Shown: positions 43,432 through 55,877 of the stretch, piece after piece
Numbering within the stretch: position 1 is the first letter of the stretch
How the letters are laid out: every line of letters starts with the position of its first letter
Source of the DNA: Diphasiastrum complanatum
Lineage: Eukaryota; Streptophyta; Lycopodiopsida; Lycopodiales; Lycopodiaceae
Length of the DNA: 64,000 nt
NCBI GenBank assembly: GCA_029204225.1
Contig: CM055102.1
Span: forward strand, 34,964,585 to 35,028,584
Direction of reading: 5' to 3'
Translations under genes and position numbers: made by a program
The notes under the pieces: model-generated
Database searches by the model: none
Seen by the model: the letters and a program-made list of their open reading frames with translations, nothing else
What the model was told of the DNA's origin: nothing

Positions 43432-43535
43432 ATGGTACCGCCCTGGTACCGCGGGTCTGAGGGCGGTACCGTACCGCCGGTACCACTGATATGGTACCGG
43501 CGGTACCATACCAGCGGTACCATGGGGTACTATGA
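43432..43535. promoter_or_regulatory. GGTACC palindrome cluster and E4 right terminus
   Basis: GGTACC/GGTACCG occurs repeatedly within about 100 bp, often paired as GGTACCGCC...GGCGGTACC, ending GTACTATGAT. Equivalent clusters are at 370-447, 14,059-14,140, 30,760-30,850, 30,930-31,020 and 37,062-37,240. They are probably transposase-binding sites; that is inference. Confidence 0.6.
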
Positions 43536-43551
43536 TATATATATATATATT
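43534..43551. repeat. (TA)n at E4 right end
   Basis: A short TA run follows the terminus, then TATAATAATTTATAC, the flanking DNA. Confidence 0.9.
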
Positions 43552-43579
43552 ATAATAATTTATACACTGCTTATATTGT

Positions 43580-43680
43580 ATCAGACATGAGGGTCCGAGG
43601 CGGACGCGGGCTTTTCGCGTCCGGCGTCCGGACCCGGATGCATCCGACCCGCGGACGTGGGGTCGGACGCTCCCCTTTTT
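43580..43680. other. GGACGC/GCGTCC palindrome cluster
   Basis: Words such as GGCGGACGCGGGC, CGCGTCCGGCGTCCGGAC and GGTCGGACGC lie within 90 bp, followed by a T tract. It matches the cluster at 13,925-13,993 in word content. It is possibly the end of another DNA element. Confidence 0.5.
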
Positions 43681-43879
43681 AAATTTTTTTTTTTTGGGCA
43701 ATATGGTATTCAAATTGCAGCAAAATTGATGGGGGATTTGATGGTAGTTTCTCGAAAGGACCCTATTTTTGTCAAATGATATAACTTGTATCAGCCCTAT
43801 TTCTGCTGAATATTGTGCACACTGGGTATGGCAGTGAAACTGTTGGAAAAGCCAGTGAAATTGCCGGAGTTCAGGGGAG

Positions 43880-44445
43880 CCATCATAAGGAACTGTGCTC
43901 ATCAAACCATCAGAAGGCCTATGCTCATTAAACTATCATGACCGTGTTATGTGGAGGCCTTAGCAACTCACAAGAAAGCATCAGAAGGAATTGTGTTCAT
44001 CAAACCATCCGAAGGCCTAGGCTCATTAAACTGTCATGACCTTGTTATGAAGGCCTTTCGCAAAACATCAGAGCTGTGGATATCTAGACCCAGAACGCCC
44101 TATGCACTAATTAGACATGCACTGATGGGAGCCATACTGAACCATCTAAAGTCACAACAAACTAGGAACCATGCTCATCAGACCATAAGAAGGCTTGTGC
44201 TCATCACATTGTCATGGCCGTGTTATGTGGAGGCCTTTTGCAAAACGCCAGAGCTGTGGATATCTAGACCCAGAACAGCCTATGCATCATGTCTGTTGCC
44301 GATGCACTGATTAGACATGCACTGATTGGGAGCCATACTGAACCATCTATAGTCATAACAAACTGTATTGAACCATAGCAACTCACAGCAAGGAACAGTG
44401 CTCATCAAACCATCAGAAGGCCTGTGCTCATTAAACTCTAGAGAA
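43880..44445 (+). repeat. Degenerate tandem repeat (CATCAGAAGGCC units)
   Basis: Four or five diverged copies of GCTCATCAAACCATCAGAAGGCC...GTTATGTGGAGGCC occur, two of them with the longer block CAGAGCTGTGGATATCTAGACC (44,069 and 44,250). Short open frames across it carry no known motif. Confidence 0.75.
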
Positions 44446-44489
44446 TGCAATCTGAAGAGGAGAAACTGGGTATGGTCGCTTTCCTCAGT

Positions 44490-44625
44490 CAAAAAAATTT
44501 GCGTTTTTTAAACAGTCATTTCAAGTGTAAGAAACGCGTATCGAAACGGGCCCGTTTCGAACGGGACATTTCAAACGCGTTTCTTTGTTCGAAACGTGTT
44601 TCGATGAAACATTGTTCAAAATAAA
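44490..44625. other. CGAAACG/CGTTTCG palindrome cluster
   Basis: At 44,520-44,610, GAAACGCG, TCGAAACGGGCCCGTTTCGA, AACGCGTTTC and TCGAAACGTGTTTCGA crowd together next to a T-rich tract. The style is the same as the GGTACC, GGTTCGAACC and GGACGC clusters, with a different word. Confidence 0.6.
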
Positions 44626-45816
44626 AGTGAGAAAAGTGCCTTCGGACAAAATATAAGCTTGAAAATCAAAGGCAGGCTTGTTTGAAGCGGGACAGGTCTG
44701 AATTAGGCGTTGCCCACTGTGTGAAATATGACAAAATTCAGAAAATAGAATTCTTGAAATGTTTCTAAATACTAGCTATATGGCTGACCATCCAAAACTA
44801 ACACTAAGAGATTGATTAGAGAGAAATCAACCGTCACTTGAACCTATCACAAAGTGGACAACATATTATTCTAATGAGGTGATAACCAACATCCATTCAT
44901 TCAATCAGAAGCTGATACTGTTAATCAATCGATTAAAAATGGGAGCCAAAATGGATGCACTTATGTTACAGAAAAATAGTAAATTTGATGGTATTAATTT
45001 CCAGGTTTGTTAATGTATAGCTTTTTGACTGGAATTTAACCATCTCATTTGGAGATCACCAACGGAAGAACATAGGTCTAGTGGCTGTAGCGGGAGTTTT
45101 AGCAGCATAAGTAGTAACTATGTGGCATTGAAGGTTGACTTATGGCTTTAGGTGTTGAATGACTAGTCATCTGTGCTGAGGAAGAGAGATAAGGTACTTC
45201 AAGCCTACTAATGTCTGTAACTTTCCTCATCATAACTGTTTATGGTGTTTGCACTTCTTGAGTATTTTTTCCCATTTTGATAGTCATTTTTCCTTTCTGA
45301 ACAATTTTTCACTTGTTAACCATGACATGTAGCTAGATGTCTGATGGTTTTACCTTGAAAAACTGTAAGATTGCCGGTGGATGATGGATCTGATGTTTGA
45401 AGGAAACCCTTATAGAAAAAATTGAGAAAAAACCATTGCCCAGATGTTTTATAAATAGCTTGCAGCTTATAGCAGAAAATGACCGCTGACATTCCGTATG
45501 CACTGTAGTGAGTGCTGTTGTGTTTGCTGATGTACTTAGAATCAGGCAACTATACAAGTGACAAAAAGGTTTTTTGGAAATTTTTTGTTCCATATTAACT
45601 ATGTAAATAGAAGAAAATGTCTCACAGGAATACATCCATATATTTTGCCAAAAGCATGACAGTCTTTCCTCATTTTATTTAGTAGATCAACGAAAATTCT
45701 AGTTTCACACATACAGATCGTACTGTCTTGTTTACCTTCGTAGTAGTCCAGCTGGTGGAAAACCAATTCCTGAATGGAAGTTTCCTCATGTCAAATGAAC
45801 TGTTTACTGTATACAG
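44626..45816. other. Upstream region of the host gene
   Basis: A/T-rich unique-looking DNA without a convincing open frame. An acceptor-like TATACAG at 45,811-45,817 before GCCAAGGGGG suggests the host gene has an untranslated first exon further upstream. Confidence 0.45.
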
Positions 45817-45873
45817 GCCAAGGGGGTTGCAGACAAGGAGTCTAACAGAACTGACACTTGTGAGGGAGCCACC

Positions 45874-48807
45874 ATGTCAAGCAGAAAAATTTCTGAATCT
45901 GCCGAGGGTGAGCTTAATGAAATAGTAGCTAAAGAGCCTATTAGTAACTGCTTTACAATGGCATCATCGATGAACATGACCAACTCATCCTCAAAAAATC
46001 AAGGAGCTGCTATGAATCTTGAAGAGGAATCACAATGTGTTAAGGTTTCAAGTATATCAAGTGAAAATTCACCAGATACATATCCATGCCCACAAAAACT
46101 AGCAGGGTCTCTTCCCAAAGTAAAAGCTGAACCTGCAGATGAAAGCTCCATACCTTCTCAATGGTGTCTCAAGGAGGGTAATGGGTTGATGTCGACTGCA
46201 TTGCCTGAGATTACAGTGTTCCTGGACATCGATCCCGGTTTGTGTGCAAACAAATATGAGACAAAGATGACAAAAACTGAGGATGAGGCAGAACCATGTG
46301 AAAATTTAGAAGATGTACCTTTGTCAAAGAGAAGAAAGCTCTTACAATCAAATACATTCCATAACAAGAAGAAAGCTGGATCTGAACAACTATGTATCCC
46401 AGGGAAGATAGGTGCAGTTTCAAGACATGGGGCCATCAAAAAGCGATTCACAACACCTTTGCCAAGTGCTGTGGCAGATTATGTCAGAGGAGAAGAAAAA
46501 AGAAAGAATGTGTACGTATCTACTCTTGACTTTTCCAAAATTGCATGTTTAAACCAGCTGCATGAGGATTCTTCAAAACCTTGTTATCTATGTATGCTTG
46601 CGTGGAATCAAACACCAGGCTTTGAGGTGAGCAAAGGAGCCATCAATCAACATGGCACTTCTTTGAGGACTAACAGCTGTGTGAACATTATAATGAAACA
46701 TATATAATGCAAACAACTTCTGCTTCATTTTATGTTTGTTACTGTTTACATGAAATTAGCTCCATGGACCTCTTTTGGGACTAATAGCTGTGTGAGGATT
46801 ATGTGAAGCATATATAATGTGAACCTCTTTTGCTCCATTCTAATCTTTGTTACTGTTTATATGAAATTAGCTCCATGGAGTCTGCAATACAAGAAAATGC
46901 TCTTCTTTGTGGACTGATAGCTCTGTGAGGATTATGATGAAGGATATGTAACGTGAATATTTTTGGAGCCATTCTAATCTTTGTTACTGTTCACATGAAA
47001 TTAGTTCCATGGAGTCTGCACTACAAGAAGATGCTCCTGGACTTCTTGAGGTACAGTTTGTTCAACAGAAGTATCTCAGTAAGGCTTGATTATTGGTATG
47101 CTAGGACTTCATTGTATTAGTTCTTGTTTCAGCTCTTCTTAGCTAACTTCTTATGGAGAAAAACTACTGAGGTAGCTATTAGGTGGAGTCACTGGGTTGA
47201 ATCATCTTCATTGTTATCAGGCATTGCGAGAAAATGGTCTATATGAGGACGTGCAAGCAATTGGGACAGTTTGGGAGGATGATTCTGAAGAATCGAGACA
47301 TCAAAATGAAGATTTTGAAGAATTAGAGGGAGTGATGAGCAAGGTCTGCATTTGTCAATTCGTGATATGAAATAGCATTGTAGGATTTTTATGCATAGAA
47401 AGATTTTAAGATGGACATTTGTAAAAGCTTTTCTTAAAGAGGTGCCTCTTCGTACTCCTCATTTGTACTCCTCATCTGGTGTTTGGTGCATGCTCAAGAG
47501 TTAGATGCTTGTAATATTCACATATTCAATTCAACTCAAAGGCCTCAAAACAAGTGACTCTTTCTATGTTGTTTGAAGCTTTGGGGACCTTGCTCGGGAT
47601 TATTTAAAGAAGGTCGTGCCCGTTTGCAACTAGCAAATAGTGGCAATAAGCCAAGCTACTGTATGCCTTGCCTGGTGTCCTTAATTGAGCAGGTAACTCT
47701 CTAAAGATCTGGGGTGTGTTGGGCTATTCTCTATTACTGCAAAAGATGGTAGGCAAAAGGTTGGTTAAGACCCGTTGATAGCTTTGATTTCCTGCTTAAA
47801 ATGTTCTCTATTCAATCAGCTGTATCCAATAATTTGATTCATAGTTTCTTTTCAGACCAGAGCTTTTCGGCAGCGGAAATGGCCTGTTGAGTGGGGTTGG
47901 TGTCGTCAACTTTGTGCATTTTTGTTTGTGTTTGAAAACCATAACAGGTGAGCCAAAAATTTCTGTTGGTTAGCTTTCCATGTGGAGTTTTCACTCTTCC
48001 ACCTTCCCTGAATCTATCAGTGGCTTAGGGTAACTTACAGGTACAACAATTATGCTAGAGTCCACTTGAAAGTTTGTTAGGCTGGGGTTTTCTCTTACAC
48101 TTTTTACTCGTATGTTCGTTGTATGCAGGATTGTTCTAGAACGTCCTGAGTATGGGTATGCGACATACTTCTTTGAGCTGGTACAGGAATTGCCTGTTAG
48201 ATGGCAAGTACAGCGAGTTGTCAAAGTTATGAGTGTCACAAACAACTGTAGAGCTGCGCTAGTTGAAAATAGGGCACTGGAAGTAAGTTCATGTCTGCCA
48301 CAAGGTGGAACTTCTTCAGACTTGATGTTCAAAAAGTCTATCTATCTTTTCATTATGGCTTCCTTTATTGTGAATAATTAGCTGTAGTTTGTGAGGCAGC
48401 TAAGTGAGTTTACTTATCTTTCAATGTGTTACAAATGACTTCATGAGTGTACTTGAGCCTTGGTGTAGGTTGGGATGGATCTAGTGGAAGAGGAAGCTGC
48501 CATTTTGGAGGATTATGGTTGGATTCCAAACAGTGGCATTGGATCACTGTTAAATTTCTGTGACCGTGTTTCCCACGATTATAAGAGTGATGAAATGATA
48601 GATTGGAGATCGAAGATTGGCAAGCTGTTGATGGATGGGCATGACCATGGCAGAATAATCTCAAGAATACCTCGTAAATTCCAGGGAAAAAATGTGGATA
48701 TTGTGGATAACAGTTCAAACCTTGCATTTGATGACAAGGTTATAGGTGGTGCTGATACCACAGTATCAAATGATGGGATTTATGCTGTCATCAAAGAAGA
48801 ACAGTGA
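45874..48807 (+). CDS. Host gene: six-exon nuclear protein of unknown function
   Basis: Exons from frame continuity and GT-AG borders: 45,874-46,626; 47,221-47,343; 47,579-47,692; 47,856-47,947; 48,129-48,282; 48,469-48,807. They sum to 1,575 nt (524 residues), with every join in frame. The start is ACCATG at 45,874. Residues 1-150 are acidic and low-complexity. A basic 'SKRRKLLQ' near 150 could be a nuclear signal. 'KPCYLCMLAWNQTPGFE' (CxxC, end of exon 1) and 'PSYCMPCLVSLIEQ' (CxxC, exon 3) could bind metal together. Later exons read 'QRKWPVEWGWCRQLC', 'RPEYGYATYFFELVQELPV' and 'EDYGWIPNSGIGSLLNFCDR'. The folded part resembles a plant-wide uncharacterised protein, but I cannot name it. It does not look transposon-derived. 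Confidence 0.8.
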
Positions 48808-51170
48808 ATCATACAAAAATAACATTTAAATCTGTGACTACATAACAGCATTAGAATGCAAAACATCTCAATGAATAATCGTTGAGCATACACAGTTTCA
48901 TTAAAGGTGACACTTGTGGCTCAAGAACATGGTAGCTTCTTTTGCTTTATTGTCCATGGTCTTTGTTGTGACCTGTATCTGTACAAAGTCTCAAATATTA
49001 CTGCTAAGGTAGTGATATCCAGTCAGAGGCACATATCCCGGTATTGAAGGTTACAACCTCTAGGGTATGCCAGTGAGCTGCCTCCAGATGTGGAAAGTCC
49101 AAATTGTGAATGATTCAGAAGTCCTTATCGACTCACCGCTCAAATCTCAATGGTTGATGATCTTCATAAAGAGGGTACTCACTTTCCTTTTGAAGGATCC
49201 ACATATACTATAGTCGTAAGTTAGAACATTTTACTAGATATCAGAATCAATATTTGATGTAAGTTTCGGTATTGATTGTTGGAAAAGTTCGTGACTAGTT
49301 TGTACAGATTAGGCAGTTAGCTTGGTGCCATTCACCAGTACGTGATGTAAGTTGTTGGATGGACCCAGTGATGGTAATGATAGCTCATACGTAAGAGAGG
49401 CTCACAGCTGGTTAAATAATAATGTGTAGCTCTGTTTATGCTTCTGACAGTTCTCTTTGGTGATTCTATATGACAAACCGTTTATTCTGGTACCAAACCT
49501 TGGAGAGCTGTACCGAAACACTAAATTTTATTTTACATTTACCGAATAAGCTAAAAAGATTTCACTCAAATTATATCAAAGCCTTGAAGAATATGCATTA
49601 ATCCTGCTGGAGTCTTGATGAGATGCGGTTGAATGTTATACTGGTAGTCTGTAGATAAATGCTTACCTTATGATAATTGCATATCTTGAACCAGTTGAAC
49701 TCTGCATGCTAGTAAAAGGGACAGAAAGCATGTATCTCTTTTCGGGAAACCCCAATGAGATTTCCCGGAATGCGATCCGGAATGTGTTCTGGAATGCGGA
49801 CTGCAATATAGATTCTATATATTGTGGACAGTGAATATGTATATCAAAACCAGATTGGTCTGTGTGTTTGTATGTATATATGTACAGCTACATATATGTA
49901 ACTAATTGACCGCGCAAAGTACATGTCATAGCTATTCGCTGCAAAAACGTTCTAGAACATTAGTGATCACTCGGATTTTAAACTCATTTTTTTTTGGGGG
50001 GGGAGGATAAAACTAATGGCTGATTTTCTTTTGATGATTTAGTTGATTATAACTGAACTCAGAAATGATCAATCAATGAATTCGAAGAACAACATACTTA
50101 TAAACTGGAAAGTGGCAAAATTAAAATGTACAGAGCTGTATCAATCTGGTCAATTATAGACAGATACAACGTATACCAAACACACAGTGAAAATAGTCAA
50201 CTTTACAACCTTACTCAGGTAAATTGGTCCTTGATAGCACGAGTCTATAGGCCTTAATAGAACGGACTTCTCAAGACTAGCATTGTTTACAGCTTGTGTA
50301 TGGTTGAATTTCAACCACCTGTTTGATCCAAATTCCAGAAAAAGAATTAGCCCATTTATCCATGTCATGATTTCCAGATTATTGACAATCTATCCGAAGA
50401 GTAGGCCATTAAGTTGTCTTTTACAAGTCCATCTCTATCCTCACTCATCATCCATGAGTTTGGGACCCAACTAGCATTAAGAGTGATCATTATTTGCAAT
50501 ATAGCTCACGATTTTACAAGGGCATCCCTTAATGTGCACTTGTTTAACAATCTACTACTGATAAAGCAGCATACTTCTTTTATACAATTTTCCCAAATTT
50601 TTTTAAGGAGAAAAACAAAATTATCTAGGAAAAGTAAAATGTTCCGGATCCGTATGCATGGAATTATGGTACATGTATATACAAATGACACTCTTAAAAC
50701 TTTTAGGGTGTGCTTCTCCCGACATTGAAAGTTCAAATTCAAAGTTTTCAATCCCAAGTGTTCATAATAATCCCTTATGGTAATAAGTTTATCTTAAAGC
50801 ATATTCAAGCATGTTGTGCAGACTCATCTTACAAGATTGTGAACATTTAGCTCATAGGGTAGTATACTTTCATAACTTAAAAAAAGAAAAAATTTCAATA
50901 ATGTATGGTTTTATTGTTCATTGTTGTGTGTCAGAAAGTTTGCATGTATCTATTGGTGGGTACAACATTCATTCTTAATGGGTTTTGCTACTTGTGGAGA
51001 ATATAAATTTTTACATTGGGCCCTACACACATTACTTAGTAGTAATGTGAAGTGTAAAAGAATGTATAGTGTATGCAAATGGTTTGGATGAGCTTGTCCA
51101 TAGATCATTCATGATGTATTATCACAAGTGTTTGCGTTCTTAAGATAAACAATAAGTATGTTGCGAGGTG
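48808..51170. other. Host gene 3' flank and intergenic DNA
   Basis: A/T-rich sequence with only short, motif-free open frames on both strands. Nothing else was recognised. Confidence 0.5.
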
Positions 51171-51900
51171 ACATGAACAATCCTCACACGGTGGAAGGCA
51201 TGGGATCAATTTGCTTGGGAGCACGCTATGGAGACATGATTCTCAAAGTAGCATCTTCATTGAGGAAGGATTTGTAGTCCTCATAAGGATGATCGAGACA
51301 AATGCAAAATTGCGGATCTTGAATGAACAAGTTTATGGCTATTGCACTAAGAGCAAGCCCTTATACATGATTCCAGATCATGTAGAGGAACCTTTAGCTA
51401 AAACCACTTAGGATGAAAGTGAGCTATGTCATAGGAGGATGGGATACTGGAACCCAAATGCGTTGCAAACTATGCATTCTAAAGATCTAGTAACATGACT
51501 ACATCTCAAAAGTTGCCAACTCAATACACTTTACTAGGCACGTGCACTTAGCAAACAACATAGGAGTCCATTTACTAGAAATCAAGCTCAATGCAAGAGA
51601 GATGTTGAAATTGGTAGACTTATGTTGATCTATGAAGGTCAAGTCCATATTAGGATTATGATATGTTCTAACCTTCATAGATGACTACAACCACATGATG
51701 TTCATCTATTTCGTCAAGCTAAAGTCAAACACCTTTAAAATTTTGAAAAAATTTAAGAGCTTTGATGAGAAGCAGAATGGCTCGAAGGCTAAGATTTTGA
51801 GAATTCATAATGGAAGAGAGTTTATAAACAATGAATTCAAGGATTATTGTGTGAAGGAGGGCATTGCAAGACACATTTCCTTACATCCCTCAATATGATG
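51171..51900 (+). pseudogene. Copia pol relic (pre-integrase and integrase)
   Basis: Conceptual pieces in one direction with several stops: 'ESELCHRRMGYWNPNALQTM' is the pre-integrase H...H region. 'YVLTFIDDYNHMMFIYFVK' and 'SKAKILRIHNGREFINNEFK' are the copia integrase core with two catalytic Asp regions (the second altered to HNGREF, where D-N/G-G-E-F is usual). No LTRs were found. It is an old fragment. Confidence 0.8.
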
Positions 51901-52015
51901 TGTGAAGGAGAGCATTGCAAGACAAGACACATTTCCTTACACCCCTCAACACAATGTGTGAAGGAGAGAGCATTGCAAGACAAGACACATTTTCTTACAC
52001 CCCTCAACATAATGG
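51847..52015 (+). repeat. Three-copy minisatellite grown out of copia integrase DNA
   Basis: The unit GTGTGAAGGAG(A)GGCATTGCAAG...ACACATTTCCTTAC...CCTCAA, 51-58 bp, occurs three times. The first copy is still the integrase frame ('CVKEGIARHISLHPS'), so the repeat arose by local duplication inside the relic. Confidence 0.85.
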
Positions 52016-52239
52016 AGGAGAAAATTGCCCATGTTATTAGGTGTTTGCTTGCACAAGCCAACATGTCAATGTTGTTCTAGGCTAAAGTTGCAACAACAAC
52101 CATCTACTTGTAGAATAGGAGCTTTACAACAATTGTGAAAGGAAAGACCTTGAGGAGATGTGGTTAAGCAAAAAACTACATTTATCACATGTTCATGTGT
52201 TCATTTATCACATGTTCATGTGTTTGGGTGCGTAACATA

Positions 52240-52670
52240 CTTGTATGCAAGAAGCAGTGCATAGTAGCCCAACCGTCTTGTGTGATAGAATATGTAGCTG
52301 TTTCCCTTATTCATACTTGTGATTTTTGCCTTCGTAACAAGTATTCCCGTGAAAAACCTGGCGGTCTCCTTCAAAGTTGGCCTATTCCTTCCCGCCAGTG
52401 GACTGATATATCTATGGACTTCATTTTAGATCTTCCCCGTACTCAGCGTGGTCATGACTCTTGTTTGGTGGTAGTTGATAGGTTTTCTAAACAAGCTCAT
52501 TTCATACCAGTCAGACGCACTATTACAGCAGAGTGTGGTCGTATATTTATTTATGAGATTTTCCGCTTACATGGTCTCCCACGATCTATACTTACTGATC
52601 GGGATACCAAGTTTACATCAGGTTTTTGGACAGAGCTTATGCGTATCTTGGATGTTACTGAGGTGATGAT
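52240..52670 (+). pseudogene. Gypsy integrase relic
   Basis: The frame carries 'CDFCLRNKYSREKPGGLLQS' (second half of the zinc region), 'WTDISMDFILDLPRTQRGHD' (first catalytic Asp) and 'SILTDRDTKFTSGFW' (second Asp), then breaks off before the Glu. It comes from a different gypsy lineage than the chromovirus at 21,766. There are no LTRs nearby. Confidence 0.8.
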
Positions 52671-55500
52671 TGAGAATGTTCTTACAGGGCATTGGGAAAT
52701 GCATGAAGGAGCCATGATTATGAGCATGAACAACCAAATCATGATCATGTTGAGCAAATATCATGTCTTCCATTAAAAGACAAAGCACATTTGTCTATAT
52801 ACCATCACATTCTTGACATGTTGAGCAAAGGAGAGATAATTACACATACACAAAGGCAAAGAAGATCTTAACTAACTTAATGAACAAGGAGTTGACAAGC
52901 ATGGACTTTGAGTACTTTAGAAAAACCTAGCATGGAATACAACTGTTTTTTGTTCAAAGGATTTGATGAACTAATAAAACCCTCTATGGGCAACTCGTAA
53001 GCTTCCAACTATGGTCTTCTATCTACGAAGAGTGAAGGTTGTAAGACAACCTTGCTATGGGAGAGTGCACGGATTAAACGAACATTTATGGTTGACCTCG
53101 GACATTACCCACCATTGTACTCTTAGATGGCTGACCAGTCTTTAAAGGATCCAAGCACGTACATGAACGTTTATGACCCGAAATCTTGATCACCTGATGA
53201 CATGAGCAAGAAGATTGTGTTTCTTAACCCAATAACAAGTGCAAGGTCTGGATGCAAGCAAAGCATGAATTCTTGGCTTAGATATTCTTGAGGCGATTGT
53301 CTGTGACTCGTGGCCATTGCAATGTAGATACATAGGTTCTCAACATATGCTATAGACTCCATGCATCATGCTATAGACTCCATGCATCATGATCAACAAA
53401 TAAAAACCTTGAAGTTATATAGAGTAAATAAATATCTTGATATTCTACATGCACACATTAGTCTTGAGGTTGTACAAGTATATGATACTATAGGAACATG
53501 GTTGCCTAGTTTCTTTTGGTATATATAAGGATTATAGAATGAATAGAAAGTAGGTTATTTGCAACTAGTGTGCATCCATCTCGACTGTGTCTTGGAGTCT
53601 ATTTTTGTATGTTATATCTTCTTTCTCAATTTTTAGCATATTTTTTAGTTTGTTTGCGTGCATTACCTTGAGTGCAATCCTAATGCTATTTTGTGTCTAT
53701 CTTGTACTTTCCATTGGACAACCAACATCGTATAATGGAGTGCCCAATTTGTATATGATGTGCTTAATGTGTTAAGCATGATTTCAATCGCAACATTGCT
53801 TTTCCTTTGCTTAGAGAAATTTGCAAGATAGATGACCGTTGTCTGCACTCTTCTGCTATCAATATGTGATGTGGCTTTTGGTATGGAGAAGCCACAGAAC
53901 CAGTCATTGGACTTTTTAGCTTATTTGTCACTACATGAAAGTCGAAGTGATTTCCGAAGTCCAACTTTCCTACAGTGTTGTAGTGCAGCATTGACCTCTT
54001 TCCATCCGTAGAAAAGTAGCCGATGATGAGATATTCAATCTCGTTGCAGAGGCGAGCACCACCAAAATTTCTTACATTTGGATTGAACCTATGATTATTC
54101 AATATAAATAGTTAAAAAACAAAACAACAAAGATTGTTTAATATATAAGAATGACTTGTATATGTGTTTAAACAAAATGAAAACTTACCAAATGGCATTC
54201 TTGATTCTTGTATTGCAGATCTCAAGTAAGGCTTTTTGCACACCTATTTGTTGCCAATTGGAGTGAAATATCACTATCCTCTATAATGGAGCTATAGTGA
54301 CCTCCAAGAAACTAGCAACTACATCCTTTACCCCCGTGTACTTGAAAGGGCGATCAACTCGTAGCACGAGCTTATGCTGAGCATGACTAAAGCAATGACA
54401 ATTTTTTTTTTTTTGCTTAAAATGTTTATGGATTATGGAAGTTATGAAGGTAGATGCGCATGCTTAGACAATTCCTTCACATCAACGATTAACCAATTAC
54501 AAACTAAAAGGTATGCTTACCATATCATTGAACAAAATATTAAATCTTTGAAGCTCCTCATCCTTGGAGCTATTTGGGTACACCTTTGATACTTAGCCCA
54601 ATCTTGACAATTGGGGCCCTTAAGCATTGCTTCTTGCACTTTCATAGTAGAAACGGATGAAAATAAAAATCACTTTTGAAATGCTTTTCCAATCTTTGCA
54701 AGGTTGAGTAATCCATTGACAACTCTTAATAGCACGCTCACAACCACATCTTAGGAAGATTTTGGAAGAGGTTAAAATTCACTGACTAGTCTTGGAGCCA
54801 CCAACGTGTTAGGCATTGTGCTTGGTAGAGTTAGCTGAGGCATGGCGACTTGATTTCTTTGAGTTGCCCAAGTTTATGTCTACCTAACTCCCCCTATAGT
54901 TATGTTGTGATTTGGCACGTCCTCTCTATCCTAGAATATAGTGTTGTTTGGTAAAGCACGTTTTTCAGGACTTAGTTTTTATTTTGTTCATTAATCTTCG
55001 CAAAATGAATTTTAAAAGCTGTCCAGGCTGGCAGAATTAACTTAACTCTTGGACATGGGTTTTAGGAGTTGACTAGGCCCTGACTCGAGCTCTAGAGCTA
55101 GCTCATGACTTGTGACTACTTGATTGGCTCACTACCTTGCTATGGGACTTTTGGAAGTCTCACCCCTCAGAGTCTTACGGGGCACACTTGGTGCATCCGA
55201 GTCATCTTTACACCAATTGGAGAGGGCCCAAATACTCTGTCATTGGTTGAGGCCACTTGAAGTTGCCTCACTTGCTTTCACACAAGGTGCTACTTACCCC
55301 TAGGTGTCAAAAATAATGCTAACATGGGATAATGCACATGCCAGGGGAGGTCTCTCAATAAGTGGTGGGACCAAGGTCCCTAATCCAATGAGATTCATTT
55401 TCACATTATCCCAATCTGAATTGGAGCCACTTGAAGTTCATCCTATGTGAAAACTACTATTGGCCAATCCTAAAAAGATTAACCATTTTCTAATTTTTTA
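52671..55500. other. Intergenic stretch with unassigned open frames
   Basis: A minus-strand frame at 54,102-53,764 ('NFGGARLCNEIEYLIIGYFS', 'LDFGNHFDFHVVTNKL') is protein-like in composition but matches nothing I recognise. Minus-strand pieces at 54,740-54,540 ('CKDWKSISKVIF') may belong with it. Both could be a decayed gene or transposon. A direct duplication GCATCATGCTATAGACTCCAT occurs at about 53,350-53,390. Confidence 0.35.
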
Positions 55501-55766
55501 ATTTTTGTCCAAAAAAATACTTTTCCATGAAAAAATTCACGAAAATCAGAAAAAATACGCAACTTGACCAAAAAAATCAATACACCATGTCCATTTTTTT
55601 TTTTTTAATTTTGTAATAAAACCTAAAATTAAATTTTTTCTCACATGAACAAAATACACAAATATTTATGGTGTTTTAATAGTCTAAATTGACTTTCTAG
55701 AAGATAACTCGTAGACTACATTTGATGCTAGTTACACTAAATCCACAAATTTTGAAAACACTAAAA

Positions 55767-55877
<111 letters not shown>

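Larger units (their letters stand above)
37160..43535 (+). mobile_element. hAT-family element E4 (defective, both ends present)
   Basis: This 6,376-bp copy is head-to-head with E3. The left terminus is ATCATAGGTCCTGCGG; the right terminus is GGGGTACTATGAT, followed by (TA)n. The transposase gene (plus) has a 500-bp insertion, an expanded G run, an internal deletion and frameshifts. The accessory gene (minus) carries an early stop. The ends are complete, so it could still be mobilised in trans. Confidence 0.85.

Noticed and set aside
45316-45635. Minus-strand open frames upstream of the host gene
   Set aside because: They are overlapping, motif-free frames in A/T-rich DNA with no splice or start context.
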